Of a DNA stretch of 64,000 nt, positions 1 to 12,200 are shown piece by piece; the first letter of the stretch is position 1; the number at the start of each line of letters is the position of its first letter. The stretch lies in the NCBI GenBank assembly GCA_963669155.1, contig OZ022583.1, positions 11,907,116 to 11,971,115 of the forward strand. Reading direction: 5' to 3'. The translations under genes and the position numbers were made by a program. Source of the stretch: Arbacia lixula. Its lineage: Eukaryota; Echinodermata; Echinoidea; Arbacioida; Arbaciidae. Under the pieces are notes generated by a model. That model ran no database searches, was not told the DNA's origin, and was given only the letters and a program-made list of their open reading frames with translations.

Positions 1-859
1 TGCCATTTATTGTATGTCAGAATTAGATACATTAAAAAGTAGAGTTTCCATGCAATTACATGTATAATTGAATTTACAATGATACAGTTTGCTGTAGTTA
101 CACTGTATGACTGTCTGGTTTAAATATGATAACAACAACATAACTTGGGTCATATTTCCAATAATTGTGACAACAGCTCAGAAATAATAAATATTTCTCT
201 TGTATTTTATTCTCAAGATTGAAATAATCAATAAAACAAAACAAAAGGAGACTTAAAAGGGATGTACAGTGTATAAACACATCAAGAAAATTTAAATGAA
301 GTATCAATACATTTTTGTATTTATTTTGTCATATTGATATACATGTAGTGATATTTATTACATTCAGTATTGTTGCATAGTCTTAAGAGAAAAAGTTCTT
401 TGGCTGAATGACTACTAATTTTTATTTAAAATTAAAAATGAGTTTATTAAAAAAAATATTATTCATGTCTACTTTGCATTAATTATGTTATTTTTGTAAC
501 CATGATGAAACATATGAAAATGATCTCTGTGAATGTCCGGTTACTTTTACATAGCAAATTGATTTCAGATTGCCCATTTCATATTATTATTGTATTTGCA
601 TGTTTAGTGTTACTTTTAGGAAATGCAATCTTAGAATGTTTGATAGCAATGTTTGTTCATTGTTTATGGTATTTGAAGTAGATCTGACTGCTTTGTCTTC
701 TAACTCTTCTAATAACTAATATTTGTTAGTACACTCTATATGCAGCTCCTCCCCTTGTAAGTTGTACTGTTGTTATTGATTTCATTGTAATGATTCATGA
801 CTTATGAATGTTATTAAGAATCAATACCTTTTCTACAGTTGTTCATATTTCTATCATAT
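1..859. other. AT-rich intergenic DNA, no gene seen
   Basis: No open frame here resembles a protein family, and no splice-bounded exon was recognised. The short frames are what AT-rich DNA gives by chance. Confidence 0.6.
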
Positions 860-1393
860 AAACCCCTCACAAAAGTTCTGCAACTTAGGTTTAAGGGGTC
901 ATATCTCTTAAGCGTCTTCATTATCATACATAAATGTGGTATCATAAGACAGCGTGACTATTTATCTTTACAATGATGTATCGTTTGTAATGCTTACGCA
1001 ATCATGAAATATGCAGACCTCCTGCATATACCGCAAGGTCAAAAATGAAATGTTGCAAAATTCTGTGTTCTTTTGCTCCTGAAATGAGTATGAATGATAT
1101 CGACCCAGCGATGCGTGAACGTTCTTTGTCACGTTGACCCTATTCAAAACAAAATGTGCATCTTCGAAAGAAATGGAGCATTCGCTGTTGAAAACAGTGC
1201 ACTTTGCAATATGTCATTTGTGACTTTGCCCCACATTCGGGAATACTGCACATGTCGTGCTTACATAATCATAGCAAATGGCACACCAAGTGAAGAGGAA
1301 TAATCAAGCTTTCTAATGATACCCCAGTCATATACGACGATGAAGCGACTACCTCTCAACCTTGAGTTTCAGAACTCTTTTTGAGGGATTTAT
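860..1393. mobile_element. Degenerate inverted-repeat (fold-back) element
   Basis: The left end (AACCCCTCACAAAAGTTCTG, from about 861) is matched in reverse complement by the right end (AGAACTCTTTTTGAGGG, about 1373-1387). Pairing continues inward with mismatches, including the GCGTCTTCAT / ATGAAGCGACT parts. There is no transposase frame inside. It reads as an old non-autonomous DNA transposon; the CCCCTCA-type ends and nearby TA steps would suit a Tc1/mariner relative, but that is inference. Confidence 0.5.
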
Positions 1394-2690
1394 GTATTGA
1401 TCATTTTGGTAGTGTGCTTTATCATCTTGGACTATGTTAACTCAATTGATGAAATATGCGTGTTGTAAATTGAGTATGTAAATGTGTCAAATTATTTTTT
1501 TTGTAATGAAAATCAAAATATTTCAAGCATTTGTCACAAAATCTTTGTCTCGTTTCGTTTAGATAACAAATGTATCCCTAACTTCTGAAGAGTGGGGATA
1601 TATATGTTGTATTAACTCTTTAAAGTCTTACTATTTGGGTGTAGAGAATGTTGATTGATAATATATTTTCATTTTCAGGAGCAATAGATTTATTAGAGAG
1701 TGAGAAATTGTTTTTTGCCTTCAAACCTTAAATATTTTGTAGGTAAAATCCAGCTACTCCTAATAAACACCGTAAAGGTTCTTGTGATAAGCAATGAGCA
1801 ATTACGCACCTTTTTTTAAGTTAAAACACTATAAGTAAATGGAAAAGTAGATTCAAATGTAAAAACGAAAAAGCCTTTGAATTGATTTCCTGCACATACA
1901 TGTACATTAAACGTAAGACTAATACATGCCATATATATGTGTTAAGTGCCTCTTCTGTCACTTCTATAGTGTATTTCACTTGTATGTCAGCGGAAAGGAA
2001 CAAAATGAAAAAAGAAATACACATTAAAGGCAGGATGTCCCTTTTGTAGGTCATACAAATTGAGAAAATTAAAAAAAAAACATGGAAAAAAGAAAAATGT
2101 ACTGTATTAGAACTTCTCTCCCAATGATAGAGCTGGAAGCTGACTTGAAGCGACATTATAGCGATCAGTAGAGTTTGAGAAGGTTTTGAACTGGTTCATC
2201 TGGAATCTATAGCATAGAGACCGCAGACTGCTGTGCGCTATGGTACATTCCACGGTGCGTGCGTTCAATGGGAGCTATTGTTCGCATCGCGCGCTGAGAG
2301 CGATAACAGATCATGAATGCAGAGTATGCTCGTGGCAGTTCAAACGCAAACAAGGATAGCTTTTGTAAGTTATCAATCAAATGTGTCAAACATTTCTTTA
2401 ACATCCCTGCTATATAGTGTGCAATTATTGCATGTCTCCATTTTTTTCTGGTATCACTCAAACTTTTATTTCAATATAATTAAGCATTTATCACGCATAA
2501 TATGCGTGATAACAAAAACAATCTATAAAACTATTTTGAAAACAATAAAACGTCCGGTAGCACCATGTGGATATATTCTTTCACATAATTGACCCACTTA
2601 TCGGGTGAAGAAAGGAAAAAGAAAGAGTGAAATTTCTGCCGATTCCTGGCAAGTTTCATGACTTTTGCGAATGAGACACCCTGTCTTTAA
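1394..2690. other. Intergenic DNA, no gene seen
   Basis: No coding sequence is supported. A stretch near 2100-2160 (ACTTCTCTCCCAATGATAGA followed by GGAAGCTGACTT) resembles 4968-5003, so both belong to an unclassified dispersed repeat. A short perfect palindrome (TTATCACGCATAATATGCG and onward) lies at about 2487-2512. Confidence 0.45.
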
Positions 2691-2965
2691 ATGGAAAGTC
2701 CACCCTGAAAAAAATAGAAACATGAAAGAAACGTGATATTATGAGTGAAGGTTCCACGAAAATCCGTCAAAGGATAAGAAAGTTATGATATTTTGAAATT
2801 CTAATTTTGTGACGTCACGTGTGAGGTGGTCTCCCATATGTTGTGTGCTGTATGATTACATAACTTGTTCTTTTTCTGTTTTTGACAACGGAGTAAATAC
2901 CTTTCGTGGAAGTATGTGTGTAAAAACGTGATTTCTAATGCTGTATTAAATGCACAGGTAAAAGG
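2691..2965. mobile_element. MITE family 1 (AGGGATAG family), half copy
   Basis: TTAA at 2687-2690 is followed by the family's terminal repeat (TCCACCCTGAAA), then the GAAAATCCGTCAAAGGATAA block, the TGACGTCACGTG motif and the CTCCCATATGTTGTGT block. The copy stops near 2965 before the second arm, so it is 3'-truncated. At least ten other copies lie in this window. Confidence 0.75.
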
Positions 2966-3602
2966 AGTCGTAAGAAATCAGACGTTTCCTATGTCATTTG
3001 ATTGACGAACTTCCAATCAAAGTGCAATTCTAACTTGCCACTGTGATGATCAAGAACATCTTGATATTGTCTGCACTAAGTGTCTCGGAGTGTTGGAGTA
3101 ATATCCAAACATCGTTACTTCCTTCCCCATACTCTAGTTACTTTATCCTGTTTATATAATGCTATTGTCGTGCCTCATTTCATGTACTGCCATATTGTTT
3201 TGGGGACACACTTTTGGGACACATGTACATAAGTTACAAGTTCTTAGAAAGAAAGTTGTTAGGTACATAACAAATCCAAATTATTGGTCACCTAGTACTT
3301 TCTATTGTTTAAATTGTCTGATATTAATGTTTAAATACCCGTCACTTCAGTACGCTTTGTGACTGATGTGCTTGTTGAAAATTCTTGTATCCATCACTGT
3401 GATACTCGTCAGAGAAATTTTATCCATTAGCCATATGCAAGAGTGGATCAAGTTACTTTCTAATATCATCTAGATCACTTCATTGTATCAGTTTAAAATA
3501 CTTTGTCGAAAAACACCTTTTCGACAGATTGCCATCAGGTATATGAATGGAGTACATCGGGTACAGATGAATATGATGTATAGCCATGAGTAAAGTGTAC
3601 AC

Positions 3603-3604
3603 AT

Positions 3605-3662
<58 letters not shown>
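3603..3662. repeat. (TG)n microsatellite
   Basis: Almost uninterrupted TG dinucleotides within the LINE 3' region. A longer, imperfect TG tract sits at the equivalent point of the second LINE copy (16321-16461). Confidence 0.95.
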
Positions 3663-3665
<3 letters not shown>

Positions 3666-3804
3666 CTCTGCATGTATTGTGTTGTTTCATCATTTGTACA
3701 TACATTATACTCATTGTTAGTATGTTACACCGTGCCATATCCCATATATATGTTTTTATGTAAAGGGACCTCAATTACAAGCTGTGCTTCTTTGGGGTCC
3801 CCGG

Positions 3805-3982
3805 CGGGTGTTTCACCAAGCTGTGTGTAAGTTACGAACGACTTTACGAACGACTGGTGATCCCTTCTTGTGCTAAATCCAATACCACACTTTGTTCATT
3901 GAGAATCTGATATAGCACAAGAAGGGATCACCAGTCGTTCGTAAAGTCATTCGTAACTTGAACAGCTTGGTGAAACACCCCC
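3805..3982. mobile_element. 180-bp near-perfect fold-back element, copy 1
   Basis: The left arm begins GTGTTTCACCAAGCTG and runs through TTACGAACGACTTTACGAAC and TGATCCCTTCTTGTGCTA. The right arm is its near-perfect reverse complement, with arms of about 75 bp around a loop that includes ACACTTTGTTCATTG. The LINE copy at 16600-16640 reads straight through (GGGGTCCTAAACCTATCATT) where copy 1 is split, so this element inserted into a LINE and the other LINE copy is a natural empty site. Confidence 0.85.
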
Positions 3983-4470
3983 AGATCTATCATTCTGATT
4001 ATATTTTACTGTCCTGTTTGTACTATTATCATGTTTGATTTGGTTTGAACAAACTAAACTTAAGTTTACAAAATGTTGTACAGGTCGCAATGAGAATCAT
4101 TGCTCAAGGTGAACAATAAAATATGGTCTTTAAAGACAGGTGGTCGTTAAAGCAGGTTTCATTGATTTATGTGTAGTTCAATCGTGATGTCTGGTGTAAG
4201 TTGTACTGTTAAACAAAGACCATATATTATATAGATCCATGAATATTATGATTCATCAAGTAATCTTGAAATATCAGTCAGTATTTAATCATTTACTGGA
4301 AATATTTCCAGATTTAGATTGTAAGAGGTCGTAAGGGTCAAGTGATGAAATTCGAAATTCAAAGGGGTAAAAAAAATGATAATAATTTATATTTTTTGTG
4401 AATTTGTTTTCACCTTTGTAAAAATATTACATATTATTAATATTATTTTTAAGTGTTCGTACGTTTCTGC

Positions 4471-4512
4471 GAGTGTGTGTGTGTGTGTGTGTGTATGTGT
4501 GTGTGTGTGTGG

Positions 4513-4548
<36 letters not shown>
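4471..4548. repeat. (TG)n microsatellite
   Basis: TG repeats with a TA interruption and a GGTCG interruption. Confidence 0.95.
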
Positions 4549-4550
<2 letters not shown>

Positions 4551-4618
4551 GAGAAAACGTATATGAGGTGCTCAAGAAGCTTTCGTTTCACTTGGACTTG
4601 ACAACGTTGCTGCATCCC

Positions 4619-4798
4619 GGGGGTTTTTCACCAAGCTGTTCGTAAGTTACGAACGACTTTACGAACGACTGGCTATTCCTTCTCGTGCTAAATCAGATTC
4701 CCAATGAACAAAGTGTGGTATCGCATTTAGCACAAGAAGGGATCATCAGTCGTTCTTAAAGTCGTTCGTAACTTACGAACAGCTTGGTGAAACACTCG
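4619..4798. mobile_element. 180-bp fold-back element, copy 2
   Basis: Same element as at 3805-3982 (TTTCACCAAGCTGTTCGTAA on the left, GAACAGCTTGGTGAAACAC on the right). The loop is in the opposite sense (CCAATGAACAAAGTGTGGTA), so the two copies, about 640 bp apart, are inverted relative to each other. Confidence 0.85.
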
Positions 4799-6098
4799 TC
4801 CGGATAGCCAACGTCCATAAGGCTTCCGCGGATAAAGATTGACATCTCGGAAAACGGAAAAACAATATGAACACCGATTAAAGAAAAACAGGGTAACCTT
4901 TTTGAAAGTTTTCTTTTTTAAAAACGAATACAAAATCACGGGAAATGGAGAAAAACACTGTGTAAGAACTTCCCTGCCAATGATAAAATTGAAAGCTGAC
5001 TGTTGATCGGATAAATATTTTACGCGTTTGGCTCTTTGAACGAGGGAGGTCCGCCGCCAAACAAGCAAGACAATAAATATGTCGTAAGCACCAGAAATTT
5101 CAGAGCCACTTCATGCACTATTATAGTGCGTGTGCAATTGTCGTACTTATTATAATGACAAGATTTTGTGAATTTCAAATTATATTGTTGTTTCGTTTTT
5201 GCGATAAATGGAGAATACTATATCACAGAAATGCTTACAAATCGCACATTGGTTATTCATATTTCCTGACAAATATATTGTAAATGATTTATTGAGCGTT
5301 TCACCTACCATGAAAAAAAAACACCTCAATTTCTTGTTCGGGGTGTCTGAAGAATTTCGGACACCCCGAACAAGAAATAGACAAGAAAAATTTTATCAAA
5401 ATTTCCCTTTGCTCACCCCAAACTAATTCCCAGTTTATGTATCAAGATCATCTATGAACTCCCAGTGAAGGCTGGAGTTGACATATTTCTCAAACCAGAT
5501 ATTTTGTTATTCATAGGAAGGAATTGCCTAATTAGAAATACAGCGAATTGTTTAAACCCCCTAAATATTTTGAATTCTTATGAGGCGGCGGCGGTCATGA
5601 TAGATCAAAGGAAGTCTATCCGTCCCATCAAATGATAGGTCCATGGTCTGGTATTATAAGAGTATTATAAGAAGAGTTAATGTGCAGTGTATGGGCCTCA
5701 TATATACGGGTACAATGATCTGTGATGACAAATACAGACTTCCCCTGTGGCATTCCGGTCATTTATATACTAGTAACTGATATAGATCATACTGATACAG
5801 TATTTGCCAAGTATAGGTCCAATGTGCAAGGTTTGTCCAAGGTCGATCACGACCGTTGTTTGTCTGGCGTTCAGTCGGTATCATTTTAGAGTATAAGCCA
5901 ACTACAGTGTATATATAGCCACATTACCTAGGCTGGCATAAAACAATTACTGTCCGTATTTGTCCTGGCCATGTCTGCCTTTCTTTAACTCTTTAAATGC
6001 CATAAGTGCACCTCTTTACAAGTAGCAATTGAGGAGCGGTTTATCTGGCACCCAAAGGGTTAAGCAGTTTTACTGAGGTCGTCTGCAGGAGCACAGGA
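4799..6098. other. Intergenic / 5' flank of the oxidase gene
   Basis: No coding region is supported apart from the gene start at 6099. It holds a 23-bp hairpin at 5329-5378 and a repeat-like stretch at about 5985-6065 (ending AAAGGGTTAAGC). No convincing TATA box could be assigned. Confidence 0.4.
5329..5378. repeat. 23-bp hairpin with a 4-nt loop
   Basis: The arm at 5329-5351 (starting ATTTCTTGTTCGGGGTGTC) pairs with 5356-5378 (TTCGGACACCCCGAACAAG and onward) with one G-T type mismatch and loop GAAT. It could be a small fold-back relic or a transcribed hairpin. No larger element was seen around it. Confidence 0.7.
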
Positions 6099-6241
6099 AT
6101 GGCGCACTCTCACTCTCTATCAACGGTTGAAGATTTCAGGCGTCGTGCTGAGAAGACTCTGCCTGCGGAAGGGTGGCGGATCTACAACGATGCATCCGGA
6201 CGAAGGGCGACTTATAACGACAGCATGGCGGCATTTGATCG
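6099..6241 (+). CDS. HAO1-like: Oxidase exon 1 (residues 1-48)
   Basis: Starts at ATG 6099 and reads [20 protein letters not shown] and onward to AAFDR. The donor is CG|GTAAAT, phase 2, matching exon 2, which opens with one base. LP to FDR is the same length as in plant glycolate oxidase (26 residues), so substrate Tyr24 aligns without a gap to Ile28. Confidence 0.88.
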
Positions 6242-9200
6242 GTAAATAAAACGAATCGGCGAGTTGTCTAATGAGCTTAAAGGAATATAGTTGACCCTGA
6301 AATGATTTTTGGTTCAATAAAAGCAGACACATGAATGAAAGATATTAGTGAAGGTTTGTTGAAGATCTGTCAAAGGATAAGAAAGTTATGTTAAAGTTTG
6401 ATTTTGTGTCGTCACGTGCGAGGTGCTCTCCCACATATATATTGTGTACCTTTTTTCTTCGAAAATGTGCATTTTCTCAAACAAATGTGCACCTTTATAT
6501 TTGTGCATTTGATACATTATTAGAAATATTTTTTACACACATGCCTGTATGAAAAAAAAAATCATTCCGTTGTCAAAAACTGAAAAAATGATTTTACACA
6601 ACATATGGGAGAGTACCTCGCACGTGACATCACAAAATCAATTACTTTCTTTTTCTTTGACCGTCACTATGTGCTTCTATCATGGTTCTGCTTTTACTGA
6701 AACCAATTAATTTTTCATGGTGAACTATCTCTTTTTATATTCCACATACTAAGAATGTTGCTATGTGATTGGTCAAGAGTTGATCACGTGATGAGGCGTA
6801 GTTTTTCCGATCAGATCACCTGAGAATAAAAGTTCGTTACACTCTAGGTGATAGTACTTTTGGATTTCGCTGATCTCTTCACTCCTCACAGTCCTAATGC
6901 GTGATTAATATTTTGAGTACGCGCGAAATAAAAGTGCGTTACACTCGGACTATCACTTGACATCTAACTCGTCCTAACGCGCGTCCTAATGCGCGTCCTA
7001 ATACGCGTCCTAATAAGCGTCCTAATGCGCGTCCTAATGCGCGTCCTAACGCAGCGGTACGGGGTTATGGAGATAAGTAAACATTACCTTTTTACGTCAA
7101 ATTGTCATTTTTGGTATAGATAATAGTTTTCAGATGTGGAATATAAAGCAAATAATCAACTTTTGGTTTCAAGCAATGAGACGAGCTATCACTTCCTCGG
7201 CGATCTGAATGTATACGCTATCTTTCCTCAGCTGCGCTTCGGAAAGATAGCTACATCCAGATCGCCTCGGAAGTGATAGTTCGTCCCATCACCCTCACCA
7301 ACGTTGATTATTTGCTTAATAAACCACTGCAAACGACACGATCTTGCCACGATTCTGCAGTTGTGAGTACCTACGGCTGCAAATGTGACGTCACATTCAG
7401 GCACAAATGACTGGGTCCTGCGATTCAGCCAATCGCAGAGTCGTACAACTGATTGAATCGTATTGTACGTGGTGGCCTTAAAGACAGCCCATCCCTTTTT
7501 CAGATCACCACAAAACTATCGAAACATTGGCGAAACATAGAGAAGTGTTAGCAAGCTGTATATTCATAATTTGAAACTCATACGTAGTGTAAGATTCAAA
7601 TAATGCACGTAAACAACGTCTGAATAATAGTCTTTACCTCAGGCTCTCAGCAATTTGTGTTGAAATATCTGCTTTATTGATTTATCTGTTTATTGAATTA
7701 TAAAACGCATTATGAAAAAAATTGTTCTACAGAAGGAATCATATCCAAAGTTTGGTTATTACTCATAAAATTAGGATTTCACACATGCATAATAATCACA
7801 TAGATTAAACAAAGACTTATACTTTTTTCGTGGTACGAAAAAAGTCGGTTTGAAATTTAACAGCTGAAATTTTTACTAATACAGAAAGCTTCAACATGCC
7901 ATATTCTTAGATATGGTCTTGAATCACACTTTCTTCAATTTACGATCATGATAGACGATTTCAAATTTTAAGCTTGCAAAAGGGACGGACAATCTTTAAA
8001 GGGTTACTAAATTAGAAAAAGTTCCCACTAATCTATGTAAAATTATCCACTAAAAGCGAATTTCACATTCGTTTGCCGCAATAAAGTCTCATTTTGACGA
8101 ATATTTGAAAAAAAACCCGCACGCCTTCAGTGAGGTATGAGAAGTAAAAATTCCATAGAAGTCAACAATAGACCATTTTCGTAATGTATTCACAACTTTC
8201 CCCCTAACTGCGTAGTAACGCGTTATTGCATTCACCTGTGTCTTGTCATTCAGAATCAATGGATGGAATGCACTTCAGTGAATCTATTAGTTGTTGCTAC
8301 TCAGACAAACCTCGGACAAGCTTTGGGGTTCCTATTGGTAACGTATTGTTTGAATGGCGTGAAATATTTATGGAATTTATGGCATTTTGACTTCTCATAC
8401 GTCACTGGAGGCTTGCGTGATTTTTTTTTCAAATTTTCGTCAAAATGAGACTTTATTGCGGCAAACAAATGTGAAGTTCATTTTTAGTGGATAATTTTAC
8501 ATAGATTAGTGGGAACTTATTTTTCTAATTTAGTAACCCTTTAACATGGGTTGATCATTTATAAACGCGTCGACAAACTTGGGCTGCCAAGGAATACCGA
8601 TTAGCCTGCTTGTTTACTTGAGCCCTGGGAAATGTCTTTCCAAAGGTGAGGAATCTCCTACAAGAATTTCTAGCAAAAATAATCAGCGCATTTTGCGCAT
8701 CCTGATAGTCCAATACAAATAGGCGTGAAGTAATGCTTATAGCTGAAGAGAAAGAATGGTTTTACCAATTTATCTTCATACTTTCTTTTTGGTTTTTATC
8801 TGCAAATATCACTGAAATTCGACCGCCTGGTATGTTTACTTGTAACCATAGATGTTCATTTCAACTTTCAACCCTCAACTTGTGCCTTATTATTATTGTA
8901 TGTAGGTACGTGATTCGTCCCCGTATCTTGCGTGACATATCCCGTCGCTCATTGGCCACTACGGTTCTAGGTCAGCCAATCAGCATGCCGATATGTGTGG
9001 CGCCAACAGAAGCTCAACGATTTGCACACCCAGATGCGGAGGTTGAAGCGGCAAGAGGTAGGGTAAACCATCACAATGCCAAGCATGGAATAGCCATTGA
9101 CTTACCACACATCTCGAGGCGAACGGCAATGGGAGGGTTAGTCAATATGTGTTTGCAGACGAGAAAATTCGAGTAGACAAACATCTTTATCTGCTTAAGC

Positions 9201-12200
9201 GGATCATAAGGACGTTGATATGGCAGATCTGTACAAAAAAAATTCACCTCTTTTACTGTAAACGTTTATTATTATTCTCTATAGCCCTGTGCTATCTATT
9301 AGTGTATCTCACAGTTTGCCAGTAAATTCATGTTAATTTTCATTGAGGTTTAGATAATCTTGACGAAGATATTCCTTTAACTTATTCTCTGCCTGACTTC
9401 CTATTGCCCTATGGGAATAGTTTTTATAATACCCGTGCGAAAATAGAAAGTTGAAGTCTATTCACGACATAACAAGCAACTTCCGAAAGGAAGTCGGCAA
9501 TTTTTTTCATGAAAATGGGAATAGTACTAAAGAAGATAATGAGGTAAGAAACTGTCCCACCACTGTTGAATCGACAACACATCTATGTGATGTGGAGAAA
9601 AGAGTACTTTGACTACGACATGAAAATACCAAATCACTTGTCAATTCATCTTAACTCATTGCTCACGATGGTTTCACAATCATTTTATCAATTGTATCTT
9701 TTTTTTTCAAACTTGTCTCTGAAAGTATGGGCCTAATATAGATCAAATTAAAAAGTTGTCCAAAGATTAGAGTCGTTCCTGTTCATCAATAGGGACAATA
9801 CAACTTGATACCAGTTGGTATTGTCTTTTAAAAAAATGGTTAATTCCTTTTTTCTTCTCTTACAGGGGTAGTACACCCTGAAATTAAGTTGATTTCAATA
9901 AAAGCTGACACATGAAAGAAACATATTAGTGAAGGGTTGATTAAAATTCGTCAAGGGATAAGAAAGTTATGATTTTTTCTCGTCACGTCACGTGCGAGGT
10001 GGTCTTTCATAATGTTGTGTACAATCTTTTTTGAAAATTTTCTCAAAAAGATATACACACTTTGATCTGTGTATTTGAAGCATCTTTAAAAATACGTTTT
10101 TACACACATGGAAAAAAATAATCCGTTGTCAAAATAAGAAAATTATGGAATTATACTGCATACAGCATTGTGTAAAGCACCTCGCACGTGACGTCACAAA
10201 ATTGAAATTTCAAAAGATAATGCTGAATTTCTTATCCTTTGACGGATTTTCTTAATATGTTTCATTTGTCTGCTTTTATTGAAACCAATGTAACTTCAGG
10301 GAGAGCTATCCCTTTAATTATCTATTATCGGTAAGGTGCTGCCGAGTCGGAGACCCTGTTCATCCTATCGTCTTACGCCAACGCGTCTATCGCCGAGGTT
10401 GGGCGGGGAGCGCCGGGCGGACTGCGCTGGATGCAGCTCTTCATCTTCCGCGACAGGCGGATCACGGAACATCTCGTGAAGGAAGCGGAGAGGGCGGGCT
10501 TCCAAGCCATCGTACTGACCGTCGACCTACCTCTGTCAGGGGACTACACGCACTTTAAGAATCCCACGCCGGGAAAGTATTACGATGACCCTATGTTTAG
10601 GTGGGCCTTCGGTCCTTGCTGAACTTGTGACCAGTGTAGGAATACTTTTAGAAGTATGCGTCATTTGAAAACATAAATGGTGTAAACGCGTTACTAAGTG
10701 GACATGTTGATTTCTCATTCGGATCCCAACATACAGTCACGTGTAATTACGTATTGACGTGGGTACATAAAGACATGTTTTACGATTTGTCTATCATAAT
10801 ATAATCATACAAGACAATAAGAGGGAATTAAATTAAAATAAGAATAAGTGAATAACCGAATGTCTCACAGCTACTTGATTGGTACAGACATTTGTTTTTC
10901 TCTCTTTCACTCTCATCTCAAATCATTTTACTTCAGACCAGGCAATCTGGCAATTGACACACCAGATGTAAGAGCTGCCATTCAGTCCGGTGACGTCAAC
11001 ATACGTCACTACATGATGAAACAATACGGATCGTCAGTTACTTGGGATGACGTCAGGTGGCTACAATCCATGACGTCACTCCCGATAGTTCTGAAGGGAT
11101 TCCTCACGGGTAAGTTTCGAATCGTCTTGACATCTAACCTGATCATAAGACCACCGCAGACGACACTGTTTCTGCAGTTGTACGGGCCTACAACTAGAAA
11201 TGTGACGTCATCTTCTTGGATAAATCCAATGACCGGGTCCTGCGATTCAGCCAGTCGCAGAGTCGTATGAATGATCGGATCGTGTCGTGTGCGGTGGCTT
11301 TTTATTTCAGAAGACGGACGTATAAATTACGAGATGGGGAATTTATATTTTACAAAGGCCTTAATAAAAAAAAAAGATGGAATCGCACGGAGACAGAGAG
11401 AAATAATAAATGGGGAGGAAGCAGGAATATAGTTCAATATGATGAGACGGGGGAGAGCGAGATGGAAGGAGAGAGAGAGAGAGAGAGAGAGGGAGACAGG
11501 GGAGCTAAGAAGATGAAGAAGGTGTAAGAGAACGACAAAGATTTAAAAGGAAGAAGGAGCTAGGGATGAGGAGAGAGATGAGGTAGAGGTAGAGGTAAAG
11601 GTGGGGATGCAGGAGGGAACACCGAGAAGATAAATTAAAAATAAGGGAAGGATGAAACAAAGAAATAAAGAAATGCAATGGTGAACATGATGAAGGAAAA
11701 AGGAAGATAGAATAAAAATATTTTTACACCAAACCTCTGATTCTATCCTCTCGCTCTACTTATCAGGAGAGGCAGCCCGTCTGGCGGCTGATTCCGGGGT
11801 AGCAGGCATCATCGTCTCCGCTCATGGTGGCAGGAACATGGACGGGATTCCGGCCCCGGTAGAGTCACTTTCCATTCTCCTATCTTCATTCTTAGTTATT
11901 TGATGTTTTATGCATTCAAAACAGGTTATCGCTGATGCACAGGAAAATTCGGATATTACAATAGCCTGTTCTGTGGTTGTGTCTTTTATCAGATTCCTGA
12001 ATAGACGCATCTCTCTGTTATTTTTTTTTTTTTATCAATGCCATCTTCCAACTCCTCCTCATTTTGACGTGTCGATAAACCATCATCCTCACCATAATTG
12101 TATCTTCATTATTACTGCTATTTTTGTAATTGCCGTCATTAACGTTATCCGCATCATCATCATCATCATCATCATCATCACCATCATAATTGATATCATC

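Larger units (their letters stand above)
3110..4160 (+). mobile_element. LINE 3' fragment (reverse transcriptase C-terminus and 3' UTR), copy 1
   Basis: Translation of about 3150-3360 gives a LINE reverse-transcriptase tail: VVPHFMYCHIV, then WGHTFGTHVHKLQVLRKKVV, then RYIT. This is the thumb/C-terminal pattern of Jockey- or CR1-like non-LTR elements, here broken by frameshifts. It is followed by a (TG)n tract, a 3' UTR and an AAAC/AAACT-rich end near 4060. A second copy lies at 15790-16808. The two copies share about 90 bp beyond the presumed 3' end (GCTCAAGGTGAACAATAAAA). Copy 1 is interrupted by the fold-back element at 3805-3982. Confidence 0.7.

Noticed and set aside
3603..3830. Open frames of Val-Cys or Thr-His repeats over TG/CA tracts (also at 4376, 16323, 27618, 59088)
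   Set aside because: They are translations of dinucleotide microsatellites, open in all frames by composition only.
6981..7052. Regular 12-bp repeats considered as a CRISPR-like array
   Set aside because: Units are contiguous with no spacers; it is a minisatellite in a eukaryotic transposon.
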